DNA of 64,000 nt, from positions 80,193,014-80,257,013 of the forward strand of contig CM076849.1 of the NCBI GenBank assembly GCA_039519185.1, read 5' to 3'. The stretch is from Astragalus membranaceus (lineage: Eukaryota; Streptophyta; Magnoliopsida; Fabales; Fabaceae). Both the position numbers and the translations under genes were made by a program. Every line of letters begins with the position of its first letter. Position 1 is the first letter of the stretch. The notes under the pieces were generated by a model. The model made no database searches. It was not told the DNA's origin and saw only the letters and a list, made by a program, of their open reading frames with translations. This document shows, one piece after another, positions 1-11,225 of the stretch.

Positions 1-506
1 AAATAATGCGGTTCATCGGGTTTGGAGCGTTCGCGCAGTCGATGCCGTATACAGTAAAAACGATTTCATAATTGGACCGAGAGCGTTAGTAGGGGTCACG
101 GTAGAACTCACTGAGATTGTATCTCATTGTTTATATGTTGTTGTTTTACAGAGAAACAGGGACAGCGGAAAAACCAAGAGGCACGAGTAGGTGGTACTCG
201 GATGGTGGCTGAAGACTTAGCGTTATGCTAAAGTTTATATTTCCTTTTGTTGTCTGTGTACTACAACTCTATGTATTAATGTTATGACTTCATTCCGCTT
301 TCTCGTACGATATTGAGCACTATAGTTTGCTGAAGATTATGGTCAGAGAACCTGTTCGGTCTTATTTGTATTTAAGACTGTTTTGTTGTTATTCAGCGAG
401 AACTATATTGTAGTGTTCAGTATCTATGCAGGAATTTTATATCTCTGATTATTTTATGATGGTACACTTGGGTATTTTTACTCGATAAAAATACCGGGGT
501 GTTACA
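1..506 (+). mobile_element. 3' end of an LTR (element Z), nested in the X LTR
   Basis: The stretch ends in the classic Ty3/gypsy LTR terminus GGGGTGTTACA at 506. Its internal layout (GAGAACTCACTGAGAT-like text, then 'ACAGAGAAACAGGG', then a pyrimidine-rich tail) parallels the end of the X LTR around 1860-2315 but is clearly diverged. At 507 the sequence switches to the interior of the X LTR ('tatcggttcag'), which in the other X copies is preceded by different sequence. This is therefore the right end of an element inserted in the X LTR. The rest lies left of the window, so the target duplication (perhaps 'gtatc', against 'ctatc' in the uninterrupted copies) cannot be verified. Confidence 0.75.
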
Positions 507-2315
507 GTATCGGTTCAGTTTTTGGAGCGTTTGGAGTAGCGTGGATTCGAGTTCGGGACCGTTCGTGAGGTTACTCCAACCGTGTCTTTCCGTTGATCCG
601 TTGGTTACGTGATTATCATCACGTTAGGTGAGTTCTATAACTCGCTAGGGATGTGTGATATCGAGTCTTGTATTTTCTGAACCAAGAAAGCGTTATAAAC
701 CGCTTTGTGAAAAATAATTCGAAAACCGTTTTATCGAAAAGTTACTATGTTTGTAACCGATTGCTTTGAATTGATGATTGTATGAATTGATTGACTGTTT
801 ATCGCTTTCGCTGGACTGGAATAATATTCGTTATGTTAGGATATCGACCGGAACAGAATTGGAATCGAAACAGACTTGGAAACGATGTCACGAAACTGGA
901 AAAAATTGGTCACTGTCAAGGACGCACGGATTGTGCCTCACAAGGGCACGGGTCGTGCGCCTTGTTCGCAGTAGCCAAGGAAATGGATTTTTAACACAGC
1001 ACGGATCGTGCGCCCTTGGCACGGACCGTGCGTGACTTACGCAAATCAGGTTTTTGCAATTTTAAAACACGCACGGATCGTGCGCCTTGGTGGCACGGAT
1101 CGTGCGCCCTGTACGTTTTTCAAACTGAGTTTTTAATGGATACGCACGGGTCGTGCGCCTAAGGAGCACGGACCGTGCGGATCCTTCTGTTACCCTAATT
1201 CAAAATCCTTTTTAATCCATTCCAAACGATTCCGATTCGTTTCCGATTGATTCCCCAATGTTTCCCAAGAATGGAAACACACTTATGTCATGAAATGAAA
1301 GAAGTTTTAGGTAAATCTCACAAGTTATAAATGCTAAGGAAAACCGTACATTAGTGAGACGCGAGTGTACACACGTTAATTCATACAAGTCAAGATGAGA
1401 AATGTTTAATTCAAAGACAAGATACCTTCCCTTGAGGAAGGGTAGACGGTACATGAATGAATGATAAGACGGCCCAATGTGGGTACATTTATATAACATA
1501 ATATAAATTGAGATCAAGGGTGACGACCCTTAGAGGATTGGAATACTAGGGGAGGGGAAGTCATGAGCCCGAAAACCTAGACTCAAGAGGTTTCACTCAC
1601 TAGAAATAGCGGGATGAGTTCACCAAAAGCCAAAGAAGTGCCTAAGAATAGGTAGGCTTGAGGTGTTATGCTAGAATGAGAAAAGAAAAGAAATGTAATG
1701 CGTAGTTGCTTAGTAGGGCTACAAATTACAAGAGGTAAAATATGATATGCTTCATGTGTCGCTTAGAAGGGCGATGAGCATAAAAGTTACATGAAATTAA
1801 TATATGTCCACGTGGTTGCTTATTAGGGCCACGAGTTCAAAGCAAAGGAAATAATGAACCGCTAGAGTTAGTAAGGGGTCTCGATAGGACTCACTGAGAT
1901 AATGTTTATCTCACCCTTCATATTCGTGGTTTTTACAGAGAAACAGGGGAAAGCAAAGGCGACGAAGCACGGTTAGCCGGTGCGACCTTGGAGTCATTGA
2001 AGATTGAGTTTCATGTTTTAGACCTTTGTCCCATTTACTGTCTCTATGTTATCGATTGTATAACGATCATGTATCAGTTGTAAATCGTTTCTGCTACTTT
2101 ATGTTTTGAGTATTGAACACCAGGACTATGTATAAGTCTTAACTTATGAAACTTAAGCATTTTGATGAAGTAAAGTACGGTTCGGAGAACCATTTGACAT
2201 GTATTCTCGAAAGTTTTAGTTTGTGTTCAATATTCATTAACAGGAAGTTACTCTGATGTATGCCATTTAGTGCATTTCGGTAGTTCTACATGTTAGAATT
2301 TATCGGGGTGTTACA
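507..2315 (+). mobile_element. Tekay element X, 5' LTR (copy A, left part missing)
   Basis: It matches the complete X LTR at 17292-19795 from about its base 700 to the end. It terminates at 2315 in GGGGTGTTACA, followed by a 3-base spacer and an initiator-Met primer site. The left part is displaced outside the window by element Z. It carries the GCACG...CGTGC array (924-1178). Short ORFs here recur in the other LTR copies and are not genes. A TATA-rich stretch (about 1488-1510) could be promoter. Confidence 0.85.
924..1178. repeat. Array of eight 13-bp self-complementary words, X LTR copy A
   Basis: Eight copies of GCACG-N3-CGTGC (N3 = GAT, GGT, GAC; the first has a T in the right arm) lie in 255 bases that are otherwise AT-rich. 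All share the orientation-independent arms GCACG/CGTGC. The array recurs in LTR copies B (5206-5460) and C (about 18401-18660). Function unknown; see findings. Confidence 0.9.
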
Positions 2316-2318
2316 TTA

Positions 2319-2330
2319 TGGTATCAGAGC
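2319..2330 (+). promoter_or_regulatory. Primer-binding site, tRNA-iMet (X copy A)
   Basis: TGGTATCAGAGC is the complement of the initiator-Met tRNA 3' end. It lies 3 bases after the LTR terminus, as in Tekay/Del chromoviruses. It fixes the LTR end and the + orientation of X. Confidence 0.9.
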
Positions 2331-2401
2331 AGTTCGACCTAGTCGGGCTTAGACAGTTAGGGTGGTTTTGTCCCTCGAGTAATTATGCTATTTTGCTTCT
2401 T

Positions 2402-3336
2402 ATGATGCTAAGAGACATTGAGACTGATCAACTTAATACTTGGTGTATCATTTGCAGAATTTTGGCAGGAGGATCGAGGAATAACCCACCAATTGATCCG
2501 CATTCTGCATGGATGCAGAATATGATCGAGAGGCAGCAAAAGATGATGGAAGATATGTTACTAATACAAAAGAATGCTCAAGCTCAGCCTCAACAAGTTC
2601 CTGAGCCACAAGTTGACCCAAGGAGGGTTTTCTCTGAATTTCTGAAAATGAAGCCGTCCAAGTTCAGAGGAGGAGCGGATGTCATGGAAGCCCAGCATTG
2701 GCTGGATGACATATAGAAAATTTTCTTAACTATGCAAGTCACTGATGAGGACAAGCTGAGACTGGCGGCACATATGCCGAAAGGAGAAGCCAACAACTGG
2801 TGGACTAACGCCAAGGCCATGATGACAACTGTTGGAGCAGTTCTTTCCGACAGCTATGAGGTTTGACAAGGAGAATTAGTTTTTGACTCTCACTCAAGGA
2901 AGTTCAACTGTGGGTCAGTACGCGGCTAAGTTTGAAGAGTTGTATCAATTCTTCGGTTTGGCTGGGTATGCTCCCAATGACAAGTGGAAAACGGATAGGT
3001 TCAAGTATGGGCTAAGGGAAGACATTGCTCAGAGCCTAAGTTCTTTTGCATATACCAACTATGCCGCCATGGTTCAACAAGCTTACATAGCTGAAAGTGA
3101 TTTGAAGAGGTTATATGCAAGCAGGAAAGTATTCCATCAGAATAAGAAGAATGTTGGATCATCCAACAATCAGATGGGTCCCAGGCACAACTCCAACAAG
3201 GGGAAACAAGTTTAGTCGTCGAACTCCCCAAGATTCAGTACATGTTCCAACTGTGGAAAGTACCATCAGGGTAAGTGTCAAATGGGATCCAACCAGTGTT
3301 TCTTCTACAAGAAAGATGGTCATTATGCACGGGACT
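2402..3336 (+). pseudogene. X gag, copy A (Tekay, broken)
   Basis: This encodes the nucleocapsid/capsid part of a Tekay retrotransposon. Visible are the matrix-like start (…NNPPIDPHSAWMQNM), the Retrotrans_gag core (FSEFLKMKPSKFRGGAD, then LTLTQGSSTVGQYAAKFEEL) and the first residues of a CCHC zinc knuckle just before 3336. It has a TAG at 2714-2716 (GAG in copy B), a frameshift near 2816-2850 and an in-frame TAG after GNKQV near 3213. The last two lesions are shared with copy B at the same places. At 3337 a Y LTR begins, inside the zinc knuckle (after ...HYARD). It cannot make full-length Gag. The start is not certain; I used the ATG cluster just after the primer site. Confidence 0.85.
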
Positions 3337-4436
3337 TGTAACACCCCTTTTCTACCCGGAAAATTTTGACGAAAATCAGAGTTTCAAAAACGTTTTTCAC
3401 TACACCCACAAGGGATGCTACATTTACACCGTTTAAATATCACACGCCAATAATAAAATTCACCATTTAAAAATAGTACGATACATAACAGTAACTCCAT
3501 CACCACGCAGCGGAATAAAATAAAAGTTCTCAATGAGAAACCATAACATCACCATAAAATTTCAGAAATTAAATATTAAAGACAACTAATAAAACTAGCG
3601 TTCATCCCCCTGAGTGCTACTAGCGAAGGTAGACATGCCTTCACTCGCAATCACCTGCACGTTACCAGCATAGGGGTAACATTCAAACAGAAGGGGTGAG
3701 ATATCTAACATTATAATAGCATATATGATAGGCAATATGCTAGAGTTACGACAACTATATCCACCAATTCACAACAACATCAAATTACAATCACCAAGAA
3801 TCATCACCAATATCATGGGTAAATGAATGAGATGCAACCCACACCAACGGGTATATGCATGTGGTACCAATCATCACCAATAAAATAGCCAATAAGGACA
3901 ACATCACCTATATGAGCATCACCATCATCATCTATAGCTCCAACGGCCGAAGCCTTCATCACCAAAATAATGCAGCAGAAATGTATGCAACACCATGAAC
4001 AATGCACCAGAGACAATCAACAACAATATCAACAAATGGTCATAGACCCATAACCTATCACCTTAGCCCATGAAATAGGCACATCACCTGTTACATCATC
4101 ACCGATAACACCAACACCTATGGTACAGTCTAACAACATGACTGTAATATCAACAACCACCGACACCAAAAACACCAATAGATTTACAACAAACAGCAAC
4201 ATTTATTTTACAGCAACAGCAACATTTATTTTACGGCAACAGCACTTTTATTTTACAGCAACAGCAACATTTATTTTTAGAAGACAGCAACATTTGTTTT
4301 ACAGTGACAGCAACACCATTTTTAGAAGACAACAACATTTGTTTTACAGTGACACCAACACCATTTTTAGGAGACAGCAACATTTGTTTTACAGTGACAG
4401 CAACACCATTTTTAGGAGACAGCAACATTTGTTAAA
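3337..4436 (-). mobile_element. Partial Tekay Y LTR (duplicate copy)
   Basis: It begins TGTAACACCCC and is nearly identical to 6811-7910 at a constant offset of 3474 bases. It stops at the 45-bp repeat, before the GGCGCC array, and jumps with a 'taaa' microhomology into Y gag. No coding content. Orientation is taken from Y (- strand element). Confidence 0.85.
4262..4432. repeat. 45-bp tandem repeat in Y LTR (copy 1)
   Basis: About 3.4 units of a 45-base unit built from 'agacagcaacatttg', 'ttttacagtgacagc' and 'aacaccattttt'. It is preceded by degenerate 'cagcaacatttatttta' units. The same array is at 7736-7906. The ORFs through it (…FYSDSNTIFRRQQHL…) are a by-product of a repeat unit divisible by three. 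Confidence 0.85.
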
Positions 4437-4541
4437 GCCCCATCGCGATCATACCTGCCCTTGAAGGTAGGCAGATTCTCTCTCTAAAAGGTAGCCAAAC
4501 TACGAGACCCAGCATTCTCACCAGCATTCTGCTGACCCTCC
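4436..4541 (-). pseudogene. Y gag 5' fragment
   Basis: It matches 13366-13478, the N-terminal gag region of Y, including the in-frame stop region near 13415. It joins a truncated Y LTR on the left and a truncated X LTR on the right. It is the scar of a large deletion in the duplicated copy of Y. Confidence 0.85.
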
Positions 4542-5789
4542 ACGGCCAGTCACATTTCTCTTCACCATTGAACCCAGTTTCTCATTCTCCATCCATTGAT
4601 ACTACTGCTACAATCTATCTCTTCCTCCTTCACAAACCACCATTTTCACACTCCAAAGCTCAAAACTCATAAAAATGGAGTCCAGTGGCTGGATATAGCT
4701 TGCATGTTTGTTTTGAGAGCCACAAAGTGATTAACAGCCTTCATAGGGTAGATTGGGAGCTGAAATTCGAAGTGGTAGAGGCCAAGCTCTATCGGTTCAG
4801 TTTTTGGAGCGTTTGGAGTAGCGTGGATTCAAGTTCGGGACCGTTCGTGAGGTTACTCCAACCGTGTCTTTCCGTTGATCCGTTGGTTACGTGATTATCA
4901 TCACGTTAGGTGAGTTCTATAACTCGCTAGGGATGTGTGATATCGAGTCTTGTATTTTCTGAACCAAGAAAGCGTTATAAACCGCTTTGTGAAAAATAAT
5001 TCGAAAACCGTTTTATCGAAAAGTTACTATGTTTGTAACCGATTGCTTTGAATTGATGATTGTATGAATTGATTGACTATTTATCGCTTTCGCTGGACTG
5101 GAATAATATTCGTTATGTTAGGATATCGACTGGAACAGAATTGGAATCGAAACAGACTTGGAAACGATGTCACGAAACTGGAAAAAATTGGTCACTCTCA
5201 AGGACGCACGGATTGTGCCTCACAAGGGCACGGGTCGTGCGCCTTGTTCGCAGTAGCCAAGGAAATGGATTTTTAACAAAGCACGGATCGTGCGCCCTTG
5301 GCACGGACCGTGCGTGACTCACGCAAATCAGGTTTTTGCAATTTTAAAACACGCACGGATCGTGCGCCTTGGTGGCACGGATCGTGCGCCCTGTACGTTT
5401 TTCAAACTGAGTTTTTAATGGATACGCACGGGTCGTGCGCCTAAGAAGCACGGACCGTGCGGATCCTTCTGTTTTTAATGAGTTTCATGTTTTAGACCTT
5501 TGTCCCATTTACTGTCTCTATGTTATCGACTGTATAACGATCATGTATCAGTTGTAAATCGTTTCCGCTACTTTATGTTTTGAGTATTGAACACCAGGAC
5601 TATGTATAAGTCTTAACTTATGAAACTTAAGCATTTTGATGAAGTAAAGTACGGTTCGGAGAACCATTTGACATGTGTTCTCGAAAGTTTTAGTTTGTGT
5701 TCAATATTCATTAACAGGAAGTTACTCTGATGTATGCCATTTAGTGCATTTCAGTAGTTCTACATGTTAGAATTTATCGGGGTGTTACA
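4542..5789 (+). mobile_element. X LTR copy B (truncated left, internally deleted)
   Basis: It aligns with 17748-19795 of the complete X LTR. It lacks roughly the first 450 bases and about 808 bases after the palindromic array (the copy A equivalent of 1191 to about 1998). It ends GGGGTGTTACA at 5789. Confidence 0.85.
5206..5460. repeat. GCACG...CGTGC word array, X LTR copy B
   Basis: The same eight 13-bp words as at 924-1178, with spacing preserved. The downstream deletion starts within 15 bases of the last word. Confidence 0.9.
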
Positions 5790-5792
5790 TTA

Positions 5793-5804
5793 TGGTATCA
5801 GAGT
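5793..5804 (+). promoter_or_regulatory. Primer-binding site, tRNA-iMet (X copy B)
   Basis: TGGTATCAGAGT lies 3 bases after the LTR end. The last base differs from copy A (C to T). Confidence 0.85.
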
Positions 5805-5875
5805 AGTTCGACCTAGTCGGGCTTAGACAGTTAGGGTGGTTTTGTCCCTCGAGTAATTATGCTATTTTGCTTCTT

Positions 5876-6810
5876 ATGATGCTAAGAGACATTGAGACTG
5901 ATCAACTTAATACTTGGTGTATCATTTGCAGAATTTTGGCAGGAGGATCGAGGAATAACCCACCAATTGATCCGCATTCTGCATGGATGCAGAATATGAT
6001 CGAGAGGCAGCAAAAGATGATGGAAGATATGTTACTAATACAAAAGAATGCTCAAGCTCAGCCTCAACAAGTTCCTGAGCCACAAGTTGACCCAAGGAGG
6101 GTTTTCTCTGAATTTCTGAAAATGAAGCTGTCCAAGTTCAGAGGAGGAGCGGATGTCATGGAAGCCCAGCATTGGCTGGATGACATAGAGAAAATTTTCT
6201 TAACTATGCAAGTCACTGATGAGGACAAGCTGAGACTGGCGGCACATATGCTGAAAGGAGAAGCCAACAACTGGTGGACTAACGCCAAGGCCATGATGAC
6301 AACTGTTGGAGCAGTTCTTTCCGACGGCTATGAGGTTTGACAAGGAGAATGAGTTTTTGACTCTCACTCAAGGAAGTTCAACTGTGGGTCAGTACGCGGC
6401 TAAGTTTGAAGAGTTGTATCAATTCTTCGGTTTGGCCGGGTATGCTCCCAATGACAAGTGGAAAACGGATAGGTTCAAGTATGGGCTAAGGGAAGACATT
6501 GCTCAGAGCCTAAGTTCTTTTGCATATACCAACTATGCCGCCATGGTTCAACAAGCTTACATAGCTGAAAGTGATTTGAAGAGGTTATATGCAAGCAGGA
6601 AAGTATTCCATCAGAATAAGAAGAATGTTGGATCATCCAACAATCAGATGGGTCCCAGGCACAACTCCAACAAGGGGAAACAAGTTTAGTCGTCGAACTC
6701 CTCAAGATTCAGTACATGTTCCAACTGTGGAAAGTACCATCAGGGTAAGTGTCAAATGGGATCCAACCAGTGTTTCTTCTACAAGAAAGATGGTCATTAT
6801 GCACGGGACT
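5876..6810 (+). pseudogene. X gag, copy B (Tekay, broken)
   Basis: Near-identical duplicate of 2402-3336, again cut at the zinc knuckle by a Y LTR at 6811. The codon that is TAG in copy A is GAG here, so this half reads through …WLDDIEKIFLTMQV to …GEANNWWTNAKAMMT. The frameshift near 6290-6340 and the TAG after GNKQV (about 6687) are shared with copy A, so these lesions predate the duplication. Domains are Retrotrans_gag core and the start of a CCHC knuckle. Non-functional. Confidence 0.85.
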
Positions 6811-9157
6811 TGTAACACCCCTTTTCTACCCAGGAAATTTTGACGAAAATCAGAGTTTCAAAAACGTTTTTCACTACACCCACAAGGGATGCTACATTTA
6901 CACCGTTTAAATATCACACGCCAATAATAAAATTCACCATTTAAAAATAGTACGATACATAACAGTAACTCCATCACCACGCAGCGGAATAAAATAAAAG
7001 TTCTCAATGAGAAACCATAACATAACCATAAAACTTCAGAAATTAAATATTAAAGACAACTAATAAAACTAGCGTTCATCCCCCTGAGTGCTACTAGCGA
7101 AGGTAGACATGCCTTCACTCGCAATCACTTGCACGTTACCAGTATAGGGGTAACATTCAAACAGAAGGGGTGAGATATCTAACATTATAATAGCATATAT
7201 GATAGGCAATATGCTAGAGTTACGACAACTATATCCACCACTTCACAACAACATCAAATTACAATCACCAAGAATCATCACCAATATCATGGGTAAATGA
7301 ATGAGATGCAACCCACACCAACGGGTATATGCATGTGGTACCAATCATCACCAATAAAATAGCCAATAAGGGCAACATCACCTATATGAGCATCACCATC
7401 ATCACCTATAGCTCCAACGGCCGAAGCCTTCATCACCAAAATAATGCAGCAGAAATGTATGCAACACCATGAACAATGCACCAGAGACAATCAACAACAA
7501 TATCAACAAATGGTCATAGACCCATAACCTATCACCTTAGCCCATGAAATAGGCACATCACCTGTTACATCATCACCGATAACACCAACACCTATGGTAC
7601 AGTCTAACAACATGACTGTAATATCAACAACCACCGACACCAAAAACACCAATAGATTTACAACAAACAGCAACATTTATTTTACAGCAACAGCAACATT
7701 TATTTTACGGCAACAGCACTTTTATTTTACAGCAACAGCAACATTTATTTTTAGAAGACAGCAACATTTGTTTTACAGTGACAGCAACACCATTTTTAGA
7801 AGACAACAACATTTGTTTTACAGTGACACCAACACCATTTTTAGGAGACAGCAACATTTGTTTTACAGTGACAGCAACACCATTTTTAGGAGACAGCAAC
7901 ATTTGTTAAACATGGCAGGAACTGGCGCCCAGCAACGGGGCGCCAACAGGCAACAGCCACAGACAGGAACTGGCACCCAGCAACAGGGCGCCTAGTGAAA
8001 CAGCAACACAACAGGAATTGCCGCCCAGCAACAGGGCGCCTAGTGAAACAGCAACACAAACAGACATGGCGCCCAGGAGCAGGGCGCCTAGCACAACAGC
8101 AGCAACAACAGAATTGGCGCCCAGGAGCAGGGCGCCTAGCACAACAGTGGCAACAACAGACTTGGCGCCCAGGAGCAAGGCGCCTAGCACCACAGCAACA
8201 CAGGAACCATACTGGCACAACACAGCAACACACAGAAACATTACAGGACATCACTGGGCGCCTAGGGCGCCATTTTCAGTGACACCGACATACACTGGGC
8301 GCCTAGGGAGCCAGTTTCAGCGACGGGATCAACACTGGGCGCCTAGGGCGCCTTCCTCAGCAACACCAAAACAACACTGGGCGCCTAGGGCGCCTCTCCC
8401 AGCAACACAATAAGGCACTGGGCGCCTAGGGCGCCCTTCTCAGCAACACCAAAACAACACTGGGCGCCTAGGGCGCCTCTCCTAGCAACACAAGAAGGCA
8501 CTGGGCGCCTAGGGCGCCCTTCTCAGCAACAACCAAAGACAGGACACCATGAATGGGCGCCTAGGGCGCCACATTCAGCAACCAAGACAACAACATGCGA
8601 CAACATCAATGGCGCCCATGGCGCCTAGGGATCAATTTCGTTCCGATTTTCACCATGACCAATCATCAACCACCAAATGCAATTATCATGAACACATTCA
8701 AACATCACCAATAAACATCAACGAAATCACAGAGGCAACATAGAGCCTATCTCCCACATATCCCCCATCATACACCCTATTATAAAGTAGAACCCACCCT
8801 TACCTTAGATTTGCCGAATACGCGATCCCCTTGCACGAAGACTCCAAAGAACCACAGCAACATGAGCTCCTCTCCTCTTTCCTCTTTGTGCGCCGTCCCC
8901 TTCCCTTCTCCTCTCTTCGCAATCTCTCTTTCTTTTTCTCAAAAATTCGCAAATGACCAAACCCTAGCCAATGCCTTCACCTATGCGCCTAAGCCATTGG
9001 GCTCTTGGATCACGGGCCCCCGTCTACTACTCAGCTTAGTTACTAAACACCACTCCCTGATTTAAATAAAACATCATATTATTATTCTAATACGACTATA
9101 CAATAAAATACCTAAATAATTTAATTAAATAAATAATTAAATTATTTGGGCGTTACA
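6811..9157 (-). mobile_element. Tekay element Y, 3' LTR (complete, 2347 bp)
   Basis: It runs from TGTAACACCCC at 6811 to GGGCGTTACA at 9157, followed at once by a reverse-complement polypurine tract. The element reads on the - strand, so this left copy is its 3' LTR. It contains the 45-bp repeat (7736-7906), the GGCGCC array (7924-8631) and, near the 9157 end, a TATA-like 'tattataaag' (about 8779-8788). The many ORFs of APRAPS/LGAL type come from the GGCGCC repeats and are not genes. Confidence 0.9.
7924..8631. repeat. GGCGCC cassette array in Y LTR
   Basis: About fifteen cassettes, each a pair of GGCGCC/GGGCGCC hexamers. The first six are separated by 'cagcaac' or 'caggagca'. Later ones are fused as GGGCGCCTAGGGCGCC. 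AT-rich 'cagcaacac' spacers of varied length lie between. It is very GC-rich against the surrounding LTR. Both hexamer and fused cassette are self-complementary. Confidence 0.9.
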
Positions 9158-9734
9158 ACTCTTCCCCACTTAGAATATTTCGCCCTCGAAATTTACCTGA
9201 TTCAAACAGCTCGGGGTAGGACTCCCGCATCTTGCTCTCCTTCTCCCACGTCATGCTCTCTCCGGCAGCTCCTAGCCAGACCACTTTCACCAACGCAATC
9301 TCCTTGCCTCTTAGAATTTTCACCTCATGATCTTCGATTCGTACAGGCATCGTCTCCACCGTGAGATTATCCCGTACCTCCACCTCATCCATGCGGATTA
9401 CATGAGATGGATCTGAAATGTACTTCCGAAGTTGCGACACATGAAACTCGTCGTGCAAATTCGAAAGGTTAGGCGGTAAAGCCACTCTATATGCAACATT
9501 CCCGACTCTCTCCGAAATCTGATAAGGACCAATGAAATGAGGAGTGAGCTTCTTCGACTTCAAAGCGCGTCCAACACCGGTCACTGGAGTGACTCTCAAA
9601 AATACATGCTCACCCGCTTGAAACTCTAAGTCTTTCCTCCGCTTGTCGTGATAACTCTTCTGTCGACTCTGTGAAGCCTTCATCTTCTCATGAATCAACT
9701 TCACTTTTTCAGTTGTCTCTCGCACAATCTCTGG
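9153..9734 (-). pseudogene. Y integrase C-terminus and chromodomain
   Basis: The polyprotein tail contains the GPY/F-like core (KKLTPHFIGPYQISERVG), then HDEFHVSQLRKY, then a chromodomain-like end (VKVVWLGAAGESMTWEKES). This is typical of Tekay/Del chromoviruses, where it may target insertion to heterochromatin. It is separated from the integrase core by one TGA (9735-9737) in the same frame. The terminal stop TAA (9153-9155) is supplied by the LTR terminus itself, TGTAA read across the boundary, so the ORF overlaps the LTR by 5 bases. Confidence 0.9.
9158..9173 (-). promoter_or_regulatory. Polypurine tract of Y
   Basis: On the - strand this reads CTAAGTGGGGAAGAGT directly against the LTR, the expected plus-strand primer position. 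It marks 9157 as the LTR edge and gives Y its orientation. Confidence 0.85.
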
Positions 9735-11225
9735 TCAAAGCACCACACTCTCTCCAGACTCATACCAACACAGCGGGGTTCTACACTTCCGACCATATAA
9801 TGCTTCAAAAGGTGCCATCCCAATACTAGAATGGTAACTGTTGTTATACGTGAACTCTATCAGTGGAAGGTAGGAATCCCACGAACCTCCTTGTTCCAAA
9901 ACACAAGCCCTCAACAAATCTTCTAATGACTGAATTGTCCTCTCTGACTGACCATCTGTCTGAGGATGATATGCCGAACTCAACCTCAACTTAGACCCCA
10001 ACTTCTCTTGTAAACTCTTCCAGAAATCTGAAATGAACCTCGGATCTCTATCCGAAACAATACTCATAGGGACTCCATGAAGCTTCACAATCTCCCGGAT
10101 ATAAATCTCCGCCAACTTCGACACTGGATATGTGATACTGATAGGAACAAAATGAGACGATTTTGTTAACCTGTCAACAATCACCCATATTACATCATAC
10201 CCTTTCGCAGTATTAGGCAATCCCGTCACGAAGTCCATCGAAATGCTATCCCATTTCCACTCTGGAATTTCTAACGGTTGCATCAGTCCAGCAGGCTTCT
10301 GATGCTCAACCTTTGACTTCTGGCAAGTCAAACATGCATAAACGAACTGCGCCACATCTCGCTTCATACTAGGCCACCAAAACAACTTCTTCAGGTCTTG
10401 ATACGTCTTTGTAGCTCCCGGATGAATACTTAACTTACTTCTGTGACTCTCTTCAAGAATGGCTCTCTTCATGTCTCCATCATCAGGAATGCAAATTCTA
10501 CCACGGAACCTCAACACACCTTGGGAATCCAACCTGAAATCCTCATTCTTAGATTGATCACTCTCAACCATCAAGTCTACCATCTTAACATCTGATTTCT
10601 GGGCCTCTCTGATGCTGTTCAGAAAATCATTACCAATTCTCAACATTCCTAACTTAACACTCTGAGGTGTCACTTCACAAACCAGACTCATATCTCTGAA
10701 CTCCTCAATCAGTTCTAACTCCTTAACCATCATTGCCGACATTTGCAAAGTCTTCCGGCTCAAAGCATCAGCCACGACATTAGCTTTGCCTGGGTGATAG
10801 TTCAAACCGAAATCATAGTCCTTCAACAGCTCCAACCATCGTCGCTGCCTCATATTCAACTCCTTCTGGTCAAACAAATATTTCAAGCTCTTATGGTCAC
10901 TAAACACCTCAAATCTAGAACCATAGAGATAGTGCCTCCAAACCTTCAGCACAAAGACCACTGCAGCTAGGTCTAAGTCATGTGTAGGATAATTCTTCTC
11001 ATGAACCCCTAACTGCCTTGACGCATAAGCAATTACCTTCCCATTTTGCATAAGCACGCCACCTAGACCCATCTTAGAAGCATCGCAATACACCACAAAA
11101 GGTTCTCCCGGATTGGGTAACGTCAATATAGGAGACGTCGTCAATCTCTTCTTCAACTCCACAAAACTCTCATCACAACGAGCATCCCATACAAAAGCCT
11201 TGCCCTTACAAGTCAACTGAGTCAA
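9735..11225 (-). pseudogene. Y RNase H and integrase core
   Basis: RNase H comes first (FVVYCDASKMGLGGVLMQ, YASRQL, HDLDLAAVVFVLKVWRHYL, then ALSRK). Integrase follows, with an HHCC zinc domain (H…SIHPGATKTYQDL…CLTCQ) and a DDE core (SMDFVTGLP, SDRDPRF, DGQSERTIQSLE). It copies and inserts the element's cDNA. The frame is open for 496 residues. It is cut from RT by a frameshift at about 11222-11250 and from the chromodomain by a TGA. All catalytic motifs look kept, so decay is recent. Confidence 0.92.

Noticed and set aside
778..1035. Small ORF MYELIDCLSLSLDWN, present in three copies (778, 5060, 18257)
   Set aside because: Conservation is explained by LTR duplication. A second frame is equally open, and the region holds the palindromic array.
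4120..4464. Protein-coding ORF of FYSDSNTIFRRQQHL repeats
   Set aside because: A 45-base tandem repeat keeps the frame open by chance, and the same DNA is in the other Y LTR.
7886..8413. Repeat-rich secreted protein (ORFs of APRAPS or LGALLLGA units on both strands)
   Set aside because: Open frames on both strands are created by the GC-rich palindromic cassettes. They lie inside an LTR and have no independent start or conserved domain.
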